64,000 bases of DNA. Source: Tenacibaculum piscium (GTDB lineage: Bacteria; Bacteroidota; Bacteroidia; Flavobacteriales; Flavobacteriaceae). Below, in pieces: positions 35,741 through 45,407 of the stretch. Positions within the stretch are counted from its first letter, which is position 1; the number at the start of each line of letters is the position of its first letter. The notes below the pieces were generated by a model, which saw nothing but the letters and a program-made list of their open reading frames with translations, did not search any database and was not told the DNA's origin. The translations under genes were made by a program, and so were the position numbers. The DNA lies in assembly GCF_021390715.1 (NCBI RefSeq), contig NZ_JAJGWT010000010.1:9845-73844 (forward strand), in the 5' to 3' direction.

Positions 35741-37234
35741 TTGAAAAATATTAAATTTCCGACACCACATACTATTTTGTTATTAATAGCTGGTTTGGTG
35801 GCACTTTTAACTTGGTTTATTCCTGCGGGTAAATTTGATACTTTGCAGTATCAAAAAAGTAGTAATTCGTTTACATATTCACATTTAGAAGAGCAAAAAA
35901 CACTTCCTGCAACCCAAGAATCATTAGCGGAATTAGGGATTAAAATTCCTTTAGAAAAATTTACAAAAGGCGATATTTCTAAACCGATTAGTGTGCCAGG
36001 AACTTACACCGAATTACCTGCGCAACCTCAAGGAGTTTTGGCTTTTTTTAAATCGCCAATAAGAGGAATTACCCAATCGTCAGACATTATTTTGTTTGTG
36101 TTAATTTTAGGAGGTGTTATCGGAATTATGAATTTTACGGGTGCTTTTGATGCAGGAATTGCATGGCTGGCAAAAAAATTAAAAGGGAAAGAATATTGGT
36201 TGATTTTTGTGGTAACAAGTTTAATAGCCGCGGGTGGAACTACCTTCGGATTGGCAGAAGAAACCATTGCTTTTTACCCGATTTTAATTCCTATATTTTT
36301 GGCGGCAAGATACGATGCTATTGTTGCTTTAGCCTGTGTTTATATAGGTTCGTCTATTGGAACTATGTGTTCAACAGTAAACCCGTTTAGTGTTATTATT
36401 GCTTCGGATGCAGCAGGAATTAACTGGACAACAGGTTTTACAGGAAGGTTATTAATGCTGGTTTGTGGAATTGTTATTTGTGTTATTTATATTTTACGTT
36501 ATGCCAATAAAGTTCAAAAAGATCCTACAAAATCAATTATTTACGATCAAAAAGAAATGATTGAAAATATCTTTGGAAGTAGTACTTCTGATACCCATGT
36601 TTTAACAGGAAGATTGCGTATTATATTAACTGTTTTTACGCTTTGTTTTGTAGTAATGATTTACGGAGTTTCTCGTTTAGAATGGTGGTTTGAAGAAATG
36701 ACTGTGGTCTTTTTAGTAGGGGCAATCCTTATTGGTTTTTTAGCCAAAATGAAGGAGGAAAATTTTGTAACAACCTTTATAAAAGGCGCAAATGATTTGT
36801 TGGGTGTTGCGTTTATTATTGGAATCGCACGAGGGGTTTCAATATTGATGGAACAAGGATTAATTAGCGATACTATTTTACAAAATGCTAGTGAATTTAC
36901 TACAGGAATGCCAAAAGGAATTTTTGCAAACGTGTTATTGTTTATTTATTCGGGCTTATCATTTTTTATTCCAAGTTCGTCAGGAATGGCGGTTTTAACC
37001 ATGCCGATAATGTCGCCACTAGCCGATACGGTTGGTATTGGACGTGAAATTATTGTCAATACTTATTTATACGGAATGGGGTTATTTTCGTTTATCAACC
37101 CAACAGGATTAATTTTAGCTTCTTTGGCAATTGTAAAAGTTGGTTATGATAGATGGCTGAAATTTGCACTTCCTTTGGTTATTATTTTAACAATTTTCAC
37201 CATGATTTCTTTAACAATTCAGGTATATTTATAA
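35741..37234 (+). CDS. YfcC-family C4-dicarboxylate/amino-acid carrier
   Basis: This 497-residue transporter has about 11-12 membrane helices and the family opening FPTPHTILLLIAGLVALLTWF. The segments TFGLAEETIAFYPILIP and SGLSFFIPSSSGMAVLTMPIMSPLAD are typical hairpin-like motifs of the DcuC/AbgT-related ion transporter superfamily. The substrate is probably a peptide, arginine or dicarboxylate; the sequence does not decide. The frame starts with TTG at 35741; the next Met would lose the first helix, so TTG is the likely start. It lies between two minus-strand genes. Confidence 0.85.
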   Translation: MKNIKFPTPHTILLLIAGLVALLTWFIPAGKFDTLQYQKSSNSFTYSHLEEQKTLPATQESLAELGIKIPLEKFTKGDISKPISVPGTYTELPAQPQGVLAFFKSPIRGITQSSDIILFVLILGGVIGIMNFTGAFDAGIAWLAKKLKGKEYWLIFVVTSLIAAGGTTFGLAEETIAFYPILIPIFLAARYDAIVALACVYIGSSIGTMCSTVNPFSVIIASDAAGINWTTGFTGRLLMLVCGIVICVIYILRYANKVQKDPTKSIIYDQKEMIENIFGSSTSDTHVLTGRLRIILTVFTLCFVVMIYGVSRLEWWFEEMTVVFLVGAILIGFLAKMKEENFVTTFIKGANDLLGVAFIIGIARGVSILMEQGLISDTILQNASEFTTGMPKGIFANVLLFIYSGLSFFIPSSSGMAVLTMPIMSPLADTVGIGREIIVNTYLYGMGLFSFINPTGLILASLAIVKVGYDRWLKFALPLVIILTIFTMISLTIQVYL

Positions 37235-37259
37235 AGGATGAAATAGAAACAAAGAGTCG

Positions 37260-37325
37260 CCAAGGTAATTTTATCAGCAATAAAACTGAATTATATTTAG
37301 GGAAATATTGTTGAAATTACCTTGG
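37260..37325 (+). terminator. possible terminator after YfcC gene
   Basis: Twelve-base arms 37260-37271 and 37314-37325 are exact, separated by 42 bases, and followed by TTATTTTTTT. The long loop makes it less certain. Confidence 0.55.
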
Positions 37326-37333
37326 TTATTTTT

Positions 37334-39130
37334 TTAAGCTGTTACTTCAATTAATTTATTTCGATAAACGGTTAATAATTTTGATTTCGAGATAAAACCA
37401 TAATATTTATCTTCTTTTATAACAGGTAAATTCCAAGCGCCACTTTTTTGAAATTTTTGCATAATATCGGTCATTTTATCTTTTTCGATGTTAATAACTG
37501 CTGGAGGGTTGTGCATTAATTCTCTGGCAAAAACAGCATCGTAAAGCGTTTGATCAAACATAATTGGTCTTATATCATCTACTAAAATAATGCCTAATAA
37601 TTTGTTGTTTTCTTCGCTAATTACAGGGAAAATATTTCGGTTAGATTTTACAACAGCTTTATGAACAATAGCTCCTAAACTCATTTCAGGATGCAGGGTA
37701 ACAAAGTTTTTTTCAATAACAGTATCCATATCCATTAGCGTTAAAACGGCGTGGTCTTTATTATGAGTAATTAATTCCCCTTTTCTGCCTAATTCCATTG
37801 CGTACACCGAATGCGGATGGACATATTTGGTAATTGAATAAGAAATTGCTGCTGTTATCATTAATGGAATAAAGAGTTCGTAACCGCCTGTTACTTCAGC
37901 AATTAAAAAAATAGCGGTAAGCGGAGCGTGTAAAACACCTGCCATTAAACCCGTCATTCCGACCAATGTAAAATTACTTTCAGAAACAGCATTGTTAAAA
38001 AAACCGCTGCTATTAATTGTTTTAGCAACCACATTTCCTACAATACTTCCCATAAATAAGGAGGGCGCAAAAATACCACCAACACCTCCTGCACCAAAAG
38101 TTAATGCGCTGGCAATAACTTTAAAAAACACCAACCCTAAAAGCAATAATATAACGATCCAAACATTTGTTAAGTCTAGGTTTATAAAATTGTTTTGCAA
38201 TGCCTTTTCTGGGTTTCCGTTGATTAAATTATTGATGGTATCAAAACCTTCTCCGTATAATGGCGGAATAAAATAAAGTAAAATTCCAAGCCCAATTCCT
38301 CCAATTAAAAACCTTTTTATTGGAGAATCTATTTTGTCAAAAAAATTATGAATACGGTCATAAACTTCAGTGAAATAAATGGAAGTTACGCCTGTTACAA
38401 TTCCTAAGAAAATAAAAAAAGGAACGTCATTTATAGTGAAAATATCTTCGATTTTAAAAGGAAGTAATACATCTGATCCTAAAAAGAAATAAGAGGTTAT
38501 AATTGCCGAAATAGAGGCTAACAATAAAGGCAACATCGAAGCGATTGTTAAGTCTAAACTGAAAACTTCAATGGCAAAAATAATGGCGGCAATTGGTGCT
38601 TTAAAAATAGCAGACATTGCACCTGCTGCTGCACAGCCAATTAATAAAGTTCGGGTTGTTTGATTTAAATGAAGCCATCGAGAAATATTAGAACTAATAG
38701 CCGCAGCTGTTGCTACGGTTGGTCCTTCAAGCCCTACCGAACCTCCAAAACCAACGGTAATTGGGGCTGTTAAAACAGAACCAATCATTTGATATCGTTT
38801 CATAATTCCTTTGCGTTTAGAAATTGCAAAAAGTGTAGATGGAATACCGTGGCTAACCTTATTTCTGATAATATATTTAATGGTTAAATACACAATTCCA
38901 AGACCGATAATAGGAAAAACAAAGTAAAACGCATGGTGGTAATACCGCACTAAATTTCCTTCTAATAAATGTTGAAAAAAATGTGTTAAGTTTTTTAAAA
39001 CAATAGCGCCAATACCTGATAAAAAACCAATAAGAATGGTTAAAATATAAATAAATTGACGTTGAGAAATATTCTTGGTGCGCCAAATTAAAAATTTGGT
39101 AAACGCTTTTTTAAATTTCGGGAATTTCAT
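37334..39130 (-). CDS. ClC-type chloride channel/antiporter with CBS pair
   Basis: This protein of 598 residues has the ClC core (about 25-440) with GGSVGLEGPTVA (containing the gating Glu), GGVGGIFAPSLFMG, and the inner-helix repeat GLMAGVLHAPLTAIFLI. Two CBS-like segments follow (about 450-590: NVFPVISEENNKLLGII and NLPVIKEDKYYGFIS). It moves chloride, likely in exchange for protons, across the inner membrane. The CBS pair usually binds adenine nucleotides. No companion gene is visible. The N-terminus carries a long basic stretch. Confidence 0.93.
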   Translation of the reverse strand: MKFPKFKKAFTKFLIWRTKNISQRQFIYILTILIGFLSGIGAIVLKNLTHFFQHLLEGNLVRYYHHAFYFVFPIIGLGIVYLTIKYIIRNKVSHGIPSTLFAISKRKGIMKRYQMIGSVLTAPITVGFGGSVGLEGPTVATAAAISSNISRWLHLNQTTRTLLIGCAAAGAMSAIFKAPIAAIIFAIEVFSLDLTIASMLPLLLASISAIITSYFFLGSDVLLPFKIEDIFTINDVPFFIFLGIVTGVTSIYFTEVYDRIHNFFDKIDSPIKRFLIGGIGLGILLYFIPPLYGEGFDTINNLINGNPEKALQNNFINLDLTNVWIVILLLLGLVFFKVIASALTFGAGGVGGIFAPSLFMGSIVGNVVAKTINSSGFFNNAVSESNFTLVGMTGLMAGVLHAPLTAIFLIAEVTGGYELFIPLMITAAISYSITKYVHPHSVYAMELGRKGELITHNKDHAVLTLMDMDTVIEKNFVTLHPEMSLGAIVHKAVVKSNRNIFPVISEENNKLLGIILVDDIRPIMFDQTLYDAVFARELMHNPPAVINIEKDKMTDIMQKFQKSGAWNLPVIKEDKYYGFISKSKLLTVYRNKLIEVTA

Positions 39131-39249
39131 TTTGTAAGAGGCAAATAGCTACAGCAAAAGTACTTGAAATCATCAACAATAACGTGTTTTATTAACGTAG
39201 AGTTTTAATTGTTTTTAAGTTGTTATTTTAAAGGTAAAGTCTTAAAAAG

Positions 39250-40488
39250 TTAATTATTTTCTTGATTACCAATATCTTTTATTAAAGAAAAAGCAACATA
39301 AATAATAAAACCACCACTTAATACAATACAAATCCACATAAAAATAGTGGTTTGCCAAAAAGGGGTGTTTTTAGGAAATACGGTTTTACTTTTGTTTTTA
39401 GAAAATGATGTAATACTTGTTTCTGCTATGTTTTTTGTTGTCGATGAAATGAAATTTCCTAAATCGTAGGACGGTTTTGTTAAGGTAGCATCAACTATTA
39501 TGTTGTAATTATTTGCTTTCTTTAAATTAGCAATTAAATAAATTGGCTTCTGAAATAACTGAATATTTTCTATTGCTAAATCAGGATTATCTTTATTTTG
39601 AATCTCGATAATAAACTCTTTTTCATTTAAATTATTAAAAGTAAATGAGTTTTTATTTTTAGAATTTAACTGAAAAGAAGCGATAGTTTCTGTATAAGTT
39701 TCTACACGTTTTTTAATTTTTCGTTCTCTTTTTACAAGAATTTTAGCATTTCTTAGAAAAAAATCGGAATCAATTTTAAAAGAAATACTATTTATTTTAT
39801 GTGAATTTTCAGCCGTAAATTTAAGTTGTGTAACCTTTTTCTTTTTTTCGGTAGAAATAGCTTTTTGTTTGTATTGATTTATCTGAATAGCATTTTGAGT
39901 AAAAATTTCACTTTTATAAACTCCAGCTTCCAAAATATTTATGGGTAAGGAGTTTTTATCATCAAAATTAATGCGTAAAAAAGGATAGGTATTTAAAGGA
40001 AAATTAATAGTTTGCTCTAAAAATATTTTTCCTGAAGCTGTTTTTTTAGGTGCGTTTTTAGGCGATAAAATACGATTAGAAATTAATCCAAACCATTCAG
40101 AACCATTGTCACTTCCGTAGACATTATAGCTTTTTCTGATTTTTGTATTGGCGATTTTAAGTGTAATACTAGCTATTTTTTCTGCGGATTTATTTTCTAT
40201 TACAATTGAAGTTACAGAATCTTTAATAACATTTTTTGATGCTATTTTAAGTTGCTCAAAAGTTGAGAATTTTTTATCATTATTATAAATTAAAACATAC
40301 GGAATATCCTTTTTTAATGAATCTTTAATTCGTAAAAAATTGTAATTTTCATTGCTAACAGCTCTAACTTTTATTGGTAGCATTATTTTATGTAACCCGT
40401 TTTCATTTATCGAATTAATACTACCTGTATAATTTTGAGCAAAAGTAGTAAGAGAAACAAAAAAGGTAATTAATAAACTATATTTCAT
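39250..40488 (-). CDS. DUF3999-family protein
   Basis: Starting at ATG 40488 (412 residues), it has a signal peptide (SLLITFFVSLTTFAQ) and a large periplasmic beta-rich part, then one C-terminal membrane helix (about 385-405: FMWICIVLSGGFIIYVAF). The pattern matches DUF3999, known to pair with DUF2339 in Bacteroidota and other phyla. No function has been shown. It overlaps the end of the DUF2339 gene by 11 bases, so the two are coupled. Confidence 0.85.
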   Translation of the reverse strand: MKYSLLITFFVSLTTFAQNYTGSINSINENGLHKIMLPIKVRAVSNENYNFLRIKDSLKKDIPYVLIYNNDKKFSTFEQLKIASKNVIKDSVTSIVIENKSAEKIASITLKIANTKIRKSYNVYGSDNGSEWFGLISNRILSPKNAPKKTASGKIFLEQTINFPLNTYPFLRINFDDKNSLPINILEAGVYKSEIFTQNAIQINQYKQKAISTEKKKKVTQLKFTAENSHKINSISFKIDSDFFLRNAKILVKRERKIKKRVETYTETIASFQLNSKNKNSFTFNNLNEKEFIIEIQNKDNPDLAIENIQLFQKPIYLIANLKKANNYNIIVDATLTKPSYDLGNFISSTTKNIAETSITSFSKNKSKTVFPKNTPFWQTTIFMWICIVLSGGFIIYVAFSLIKDIGNQENN

Positions 40489-42937
40489 CATCTGTATTTT
40501 TATTTTCGGTGGTTTCATCAACAACTAATTTTTTTAATTTTTGATACACAAAAGAAATTATCAATATTAAAACTCCTAATAATATAAAAGCAATAATTTT
40601 TCCTGTTTCTGAAACATTTTTAATATCGTAGATAAAAAGTTTCAAAATAGTGAATCCAAGTAAAGAAAGTGCTATTACTCGTAAATTTTTCCATTGTTTT
40701 TTTATCCCAATAATTAAAAATATAAAAGAAAAAACTCCCCAAAGTATTGGATATCCTATTTTAATAATTTGTGTTTTTGTCGCTGATATTTGGCTGTGTA
40801 CAAAATTACTTTTAGCGTAAAAATCATTTTCTGATTCAGGGAATTTTTCAGATAAAGCTACTGTATCAACAGAATTTGAAAGATGTAAACCATGTATCAT
40901 TATTTCATTACTTAAAATATATACAATGGCAAAAGTAAATATCCAAGGCAACCATTTACGTTGTTTTGGTTTTATCTTAAATAATAAATCGGATGCACTA
41001 TATAGTTGATATCCAAAATAAATTAAACAACTTAAAATAATGTAATGAAAGTAAAAAGCATAGTTTGTATCAGTGTTTTCTACGAAGTTTTCAATTAATT
41101 CGTTTGCTGGTAATTTGTAAAAATTAATAATATAAAGTACTGTTGAAATAAGACCTACAATCAAAATTCCTTTTGAAATATTTTTATTTTTTAATATTGG
41201 TGCGATATATAATACGATCGTAATAAATATAAAATGATATGTTACAGGAAAAGAGAATGCAGAAAAAGTGTTCTTTAAAAACTGATAAGCTTGATAATTT
41301 ACTTCTAAAATACCCGTAAAATAGGTTATTAAAATTGTAATTATTAAAAGGATATTTCGATAAGAATTAATATTTATAGAAAAGTATTTTATAACGACTT
41401 CTTTCTCTTTTTTTAATAACCAATACGTTAAAAATAACGAACAACTAACTACTAAACCTGCAATAAATAACGGATTTAAAATGACGTTTAAATCTTTTGT
41501 AAAGCTGTATTTATCCCAATCTAAAAATAAACTGATAAGTGTTAAAACTTGTATTATAAATCCACCAATTTTAAAGGTGTTTATTTTTGATTTTTGAGAT
41601 AACCAAAATAATAAAACAGCTTCCGAAGCCCAAAAAAGAGTAATAATATTACCTTCAAATTGAATTGGAATTGTTAACGTAACAAAAGTTAAAGCAAGTC
41701 CGATTAATAGATAAATAGCGTTTTTATCTAATCCGAATTTTTTATATAAAACAGTAGCGTAAGCAATGTTATAAAGTGCCAATAATAAGGTGAATAATCC
41801 TGTTAAATTTGATTCTAAATCATTTAAAATTAACATTCCTAATCCGAAAAACACAAAGGTATTTGCTACTAAAATAAAATATTCTATCGTAGAAAAAACA
41901 CCTTTATTTCTAAGGTTATTCAAAACAATTGTAATACTAAATATAAAATAGAATAAGGTTGCAAAAGTTAAAGCTCCTGTGTGTGAAAATGTATTGCTAC
42001 CTATTTTTAAACCACACCAACTTCCGAATAATATTGTTGTAAATATAAAAGATAATATTGTTGAAATTCGCCATTTTTTAAAATAAGAAATTCCTAATAT
42101 TCCGATGTTTAAAATAGCAATGTAAGTAAATAACACGACATAATTACCTTCTCCCGTACTTACCATAAATGGAGCTGAAAATCCACCAATTAAGGATAAA
42201 ACAGCGAGTTCTTGTCGATTATAAGAAACCGCAACAAGCGTACTAAAAATGGTTATTACCGTCATAATAGCAAAAGCTACAGTTTGACTAAATAACTGAT
42301 ATTCATGAAAAGCAATATAAATAGTAAAGTAAAAAATACTAATAGCTCCCGCAACTAAAACAGAACTAAAAGAGGTGTAATTTTTCTTTAATTTATGTGC
42401 AATTGCCATAATTAATGAACCACATAAAACACCAATTCCAACTCTTGCAGGTTCGTTTATCCAATCTTTATCGATGGCATATTTCACGAAAAAACTAATT
42501 CCTAAGACTAAAATTAAGATTCCAAGTTTATTAATCAGATTTTCACCGATGAACTTTTCTAAATCAGGATTTTTCTCTTTAAATCTTTCAAAAAATGATT
42601 TTTTAGGAATTGATTTTATTTTCTCTTTAATTGGTTTTTCTATTATTTTTTTATCCTCTAAAATAGGTTTTGTTTTTAAAGAATTAGTAACAGAAGATAT
42701 TATAATTTCCTCTTTTTTAGGAGTAGGAATTATTGGATTTACTGTTTTAGTTACTTTAGGAATTATGATTTTTTCTTCTTCGGATGCTATATTTTTATTA
42801 GCTACAACCGTATTTTTTGAAAAAATTTCTTTTTGTAAATCTGTAATTGTTTTATTGAGTTCTTCAAATTTTTTGTTGATATTTTTATTGATAAAATAAA
42901 AACAGAGTAAGGGTATTATAAAGTATAAAAATTCCAT
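40478..42937 (-). CDS. DUF2339 polytopic membrane protein
   Basis: This protein of 819 residues has one N-terminal anchor, a Lys- and Ile-rich cytoplasmic linker (about 20-120), then more than 20 membrane helices with the DUF2339 signature FIGENLINKLGILILVLGISFFVKYAIDK. It is a large inner-membrane protein of unknown role, possibly in cell-envelope work. It overlaps the DUF3999 gene by 11 bases and is divergent from the eight-gene operon, 188 bases away; a shared control region is possible. Confidence 0.87.
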   Translation of the reverse strand: MEFLYFIIPLLCFYFINKNINKKFEELNKTITDLQKEIFSKNTVVANKNIASEEEKIIIPKVTKTVNPIIPTPKKEEIIISSVTNSLKTKPILEDKKIIEKPIKEKIKSIPKKSFFERFKEKNPDLEKFIGENLINKLGILILVLGISFFVKYAIDKDWINEPARVGIGVLCGSLIMAIAHKLKKNYTSFSSVLVAGAISIFYFTIYIAFHEYQLFSQTVAFAIMTVITIFSTLVAVSYNRQELAVLSLIGGFSAPFMVSTGEGNYVVLFTYIAILNIGILGISYFKKWRISTILSFIFTTILFGSWCGLKIGSNTFSHTGALTFATLFYFIFSITIVLNNLRNKGVFSTIEYFILVANTFVFFGLGMLILNDLESNLTGLFTLLLALYNIAYATVLYKKFGLDKNAIYLLIGLALTFVTLTIPIQFEGNIITLFWASEAVLLFWLSQKSKINTFKIGGFIIQVLTLISLFLDWDKYSFTKDLNVILNPLFIAGLVVSCSLFLTYWLLKKEKEVVIKYFSININSYRNILLIITILITYFTGILEVNYQAYQFLKNTFSAFSFPVTYHFIFITIVLYIAPILKNKNISKGILIVGLISTVLYIINFYKLPANELIENFVENTDTNYAFYFHYIILSCLIYFGYQLYSASDLLFKIKPKQRKWLPWIFTFAIVYILSNEIMIHGLHLSNSVDTVALSEKFPESENDFYAKSNFVHSQISATKTQIIKIGYPILWGVFSFIFLIIGIKKQWKNLRVIALSLLGFTILKLFIYDIKNVSETGKIIAFILLGVLILIISFVYQKLKKLVVDETTENKNTDDEI

Positions 42938-43090
42938 AGCGTATCATTTTGAATTTCACATCAAATGTAAACCTTTATAATTACACCAATTTTTGATGTC
43001 ATCAAAAGGAAAAAACACGCATATAAAGACTCTTATTATTCGTTTTCTGATATTTTTTAGATAAAAACTGAATCAATACTATTATTCTTC

Positions 43091-43098
43091 TAAATTTG
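43091..43098 (+). promoter_or_regulatory. possible -7 box of the eight-gene operon
   Basis: TAAATTTG lies 27 bases before the first gene's ATG. No TTG at the -33 distance is seen, so this is the weaker half of a promoter or a coincidence. Confidence 0.4.
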
Positions 43099-43125
43099 TA
43101 AGTCAGCTATAAAAGAAGAAAAAAC

Positions 43126-43629
43126 ATGACGGTATACGATCTTATAAACATACTTACCACCAATTCGGGTAATATTCTTAATTATTATATATTGTTGTTT
43201 GTAATAATATTAATAGGACTTTTATTTTCAAATATGATTCGTCCTAAATCGCCAATTTTATATGTGTATAGCGTTTTAATATACGCTATAGCGATACCAG
43301 GTCTTTTAAGTATTATTTTAGTTGTTTATAACTTTTTCTTTTTGCGTAAAAATTTAATGCAACTTCAATTAGTTACGTATTATTTACCGATAATAGCCAT
43401 GATATTATTGTTTTTAATTATCAAAAAAACACTTCCTTTAAAAGAAATCCCTGGTTTTGATAAATTATCAGGGCTGTTTATCATCTTATTTATCACCTTT
43501 TTAATTACATATTTTATTCAAAAAGCAATTATAGGAGTTTTCTTTATTGGTAGTTTTACACAGCTTATAGCTATATTTTTAGTCTTATTAGTAGTTTTAA
43601 AATTAGGATGGAATAAGTTGGTAAAGTAA
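43126..43629 (+). CDS. five-helix membrane protein, first gene of operon
   Basis: This 167-residue protein has five hydrophobic segments (about 18-38, 44-70, 83-101, 112-130 and 133-160) with short loops; the second loop is basic (FFLRKNLMQ), and LPLKEIPGFDKLSG is the only polar stretch. I do not recognise a family. It leads an eight-gene run on the same strand, 63 bases before the next start. A membrane scaffold or channel component is a plain inference from position and topology only. Confidence 0.7.
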   Translation: MTVYDLINILTTNSGNILNYYILLFVIILIGLLFSNMIRPKSPILYVYSVLIYAIAIPGLLSIILVVYNFFFLRKNLMQLQLVTYYLPIIAMILLFLIIKKTLPLKEIPGFDKLSGLFIILFITFLITYFIQKAIIGVFFIGSFTQLIAIFLVLLVVLKLGWNKLVK

Positions 43630-43692
43630 TCAAGGAACATAAAGGCTTTTTAGTTGGTTAATTTTTTTAAATTTGTTAAAACTAGAGTAACT

Positions 43693-44361
43693 ATGTTAAA
43701 AAATTTAAAATCGCTATTTTTTACTGAAGATGAAAGTAAAGAAGAGAAGAAAAAGGAGGTAGTTTCAAAAGAAATACCAAAAACATCAGCGGAAAAAGTA
43801 AGTACTATAAATAAATCAGCACCTATAAATTTTAATGCTACTGGTAGTGTTGATAATGCTATTGTAGAAAAATTATTAGCTGCAATTGAAAACAATAATT
43901 TAGATGGTTTTGATTATTTAGAGTTTAAAAAAGCCTTAAAAGCTTTAGATAAAATTCCAATGGACGAGGCTACAAAATACCGTTCAACCTATGCGGCAGC
44001 TTCTACAATGGGCGCAACTTTAGAGACTTTATTAGAAACTATAAAACATTATATAGGCGTTTTAGATACTGAAAATAAAACTTTTACAAAAGCTTTTGAA
44101 GGGCAATTGGTCGCTAAAGTAGGAAATAAACAAAAGGAAATTACCCAGTTTGAAGCGGTTGTTAACGAAAAATCAGCAAAAATAAAGCAGTTAACAAACG
44201 AAATTACAACGCATCAAAATCAAATAGAAGAATTAAAAAAATTGATAGCTGATAGTAGTCATAAGATTACTAAAACTCAAAATGATTTTAAAATTTCTTA
44301 TTTGCATTTAAGAACACAAATAGAGCAAGATGCTCAAAAAATAAAAGAATACATAAAATAA
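43693..44361 (+). CDS. cytoplasmic coiled-coil protein of the operon
   Basis: The ATG at 43693 gives 222 residues (a TTG at 43654 would add 13). A charged, Lys/Glu-rich linker covers about 1-55; a helical domain follows (about 60-110: LEFKKALKALDKIPMD), then a coiled coil (about 125-220: KLGN..QKEITQFEAVV..EEL) with heptads. No membrane helix or signal peptide. I do not recognise it; the helical middle resembles XpaC/TelA-type partner proteins only loosely. It sits 4 bases before the membrane coiled-coil gene, so the two products probably meet. Confidence 0.75.
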   Translation: MLKNLKSLFFTEDESKEEKKKEVVSKEIPKTSAEKVSTINKSAPINFNATGSVDNAIVEKLLAAIENNNLDGFDYLEFKKALKALDKIPMDEATKYRSTYAAASTMGATLETLLETIKHYIGVLDTENKTFTKAFEGQLVAKVGNKQKEITQFEAVVNEKSAKIKQLTNEITTHQNQIEELKKLIADSSHKITKTQNDFKISYLHLRTQIEQDAQKIKEYIK

Positions 44362-44365
44362 AAGA

Positions 44366-45370
44366 ATGGAAAATTTTACACCCAAATCTTTTTGGGAAAA
44401 ACCAGAAGGAAAAACAGGAATGTTTTTTACAGCTTTATTAGCAGGAGGGAGTATGTATTTTTTATACAAAGCATTGCCTTATCTTATTAATATTGTTGAA
44501 AACACCTTACATTTAGGATTACTTTTAGCAGGTTTAGGAGCGTTAATTTATATGATTTTAGATCCTAAAATGCGTAACCTTATTTTTTACATGTACAAAT
44601 CGTTTATGCGATGGATTACAGGTTTGTTTATTTTGATTGATCCGATAGGAATTTTAAAAAGTTATATTGATGATTTAAAAGATAACTTAAAGAAAATGAA
44701 CAAACAAATTGCTGTTTTAAAAGGTCAAATGAGAAGGCTACAGCAAATAATGAATGAGAATAAAAAGAATATCAATAACAATTTAAAGCTTGCAAGTGCG
44801 GCAAAAGAGAAAGATAAAAAAGGAATTATGATTCTGAAATCTCGTAAAGCAGGGAGATTAAGAGAATCTAATTTAAAGCTAGATGAGTTGTACAGAAAAA
44901 TGGAAATTTTATACAGAGTATTAACAAAAATGTATGAAAATTCTGAAATTTTAGTAGAAGATATTGAAGACCAAGTACTGGTCAAAGAACAAGAACGTAA
45001 AGCAATACGTGCGAGTCATTCCGCTATGAAATCGGCAATGAATATTATTTCAGGTAACAACGATAAAAAAGAAATGTTCGATAGAGCTTTAGAAGCAATT
45101 GCTGATGATGTGAGCATGAAAATTGGTGAAATGGAACGTTTTATGGAAATGTCAAACGGTTTTATGGATTCTATCGATTTACAAAACGGAATTTTTGAAG
45201 AAGAAGGTTTAGAATTATTAGATAAATGGGAAAAAGAAGGTGTTTCTTTAATCCTTGGAAATCAAAAAGATTTATTAGTAAACGATAGCCATAGTGTCGA
45301 TTTAGATGCACCAACTTTCAAGCAAACTAAAAATCATAACAATCAATATTCAGATTTATTCAACTTTTAA
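44366..45370 (+). CDS. membrane-anchored long-helix protein (PspA/ESCRT-like architecture)
   Basis: This protein of 334 residues has two membrane helices (about 18-42 and 47-68) and then nearly all alpha-helix (about 85-290). The helices are long and strongly charged with heptads: DNLKKMNKQIAVLKGQMRRL, KLDELYRKMEILYRVLTKM, then a 'KIGEMERFMEMSNGFMDSID' segment. This pattern recalls PspA/IM30 and ESCRT-III hairpins, but I see no proven homology. The polar C-terminus (NNQYSDLFNF) has no signal. Its gene starts 4 bases after its coiled-coil neighbour. Confidence 0.75.
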   Translation: MENFTPKSFWEKPEGKTGMFFTALLAGGSMYFLYKALPYLINIVENTLHLGLLLAGLGALIYMILDPKMRNLIFYMYKSFMRWITGLFILIDPIGILKSYIDDLKDNLKKMNKQIAVLKGQMRRLQQIMNENKKNINNNLKLASAAKEKDKKGIMILKSRKAGRLRESNLKLDELYRKMEILYRVLTKMYENSEILVEDIEDQVLVKEQERKAIRASHSAMKSAMNIISGNNDKKEMFDRALEAIADDVSMKIGEMERFMEMSNGFMDSIDLQNGIFEEEGLELLDKWEKEGVSLILGNQKDLLVNDSHSVDLDAPTFKQTKNHNNQYSDLFNF

Positions 45371-45407
45371 ATATTTATAATTAAAAAATAATATTAAAAT
45401 AAAAATT

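Noticed and set aside
42474..42899. 141-codon plus-strand open frame opposite DUF2339
   Set aside because: Shadow of the Ile- and Lys-rich DUF2339 linker; no independent support.
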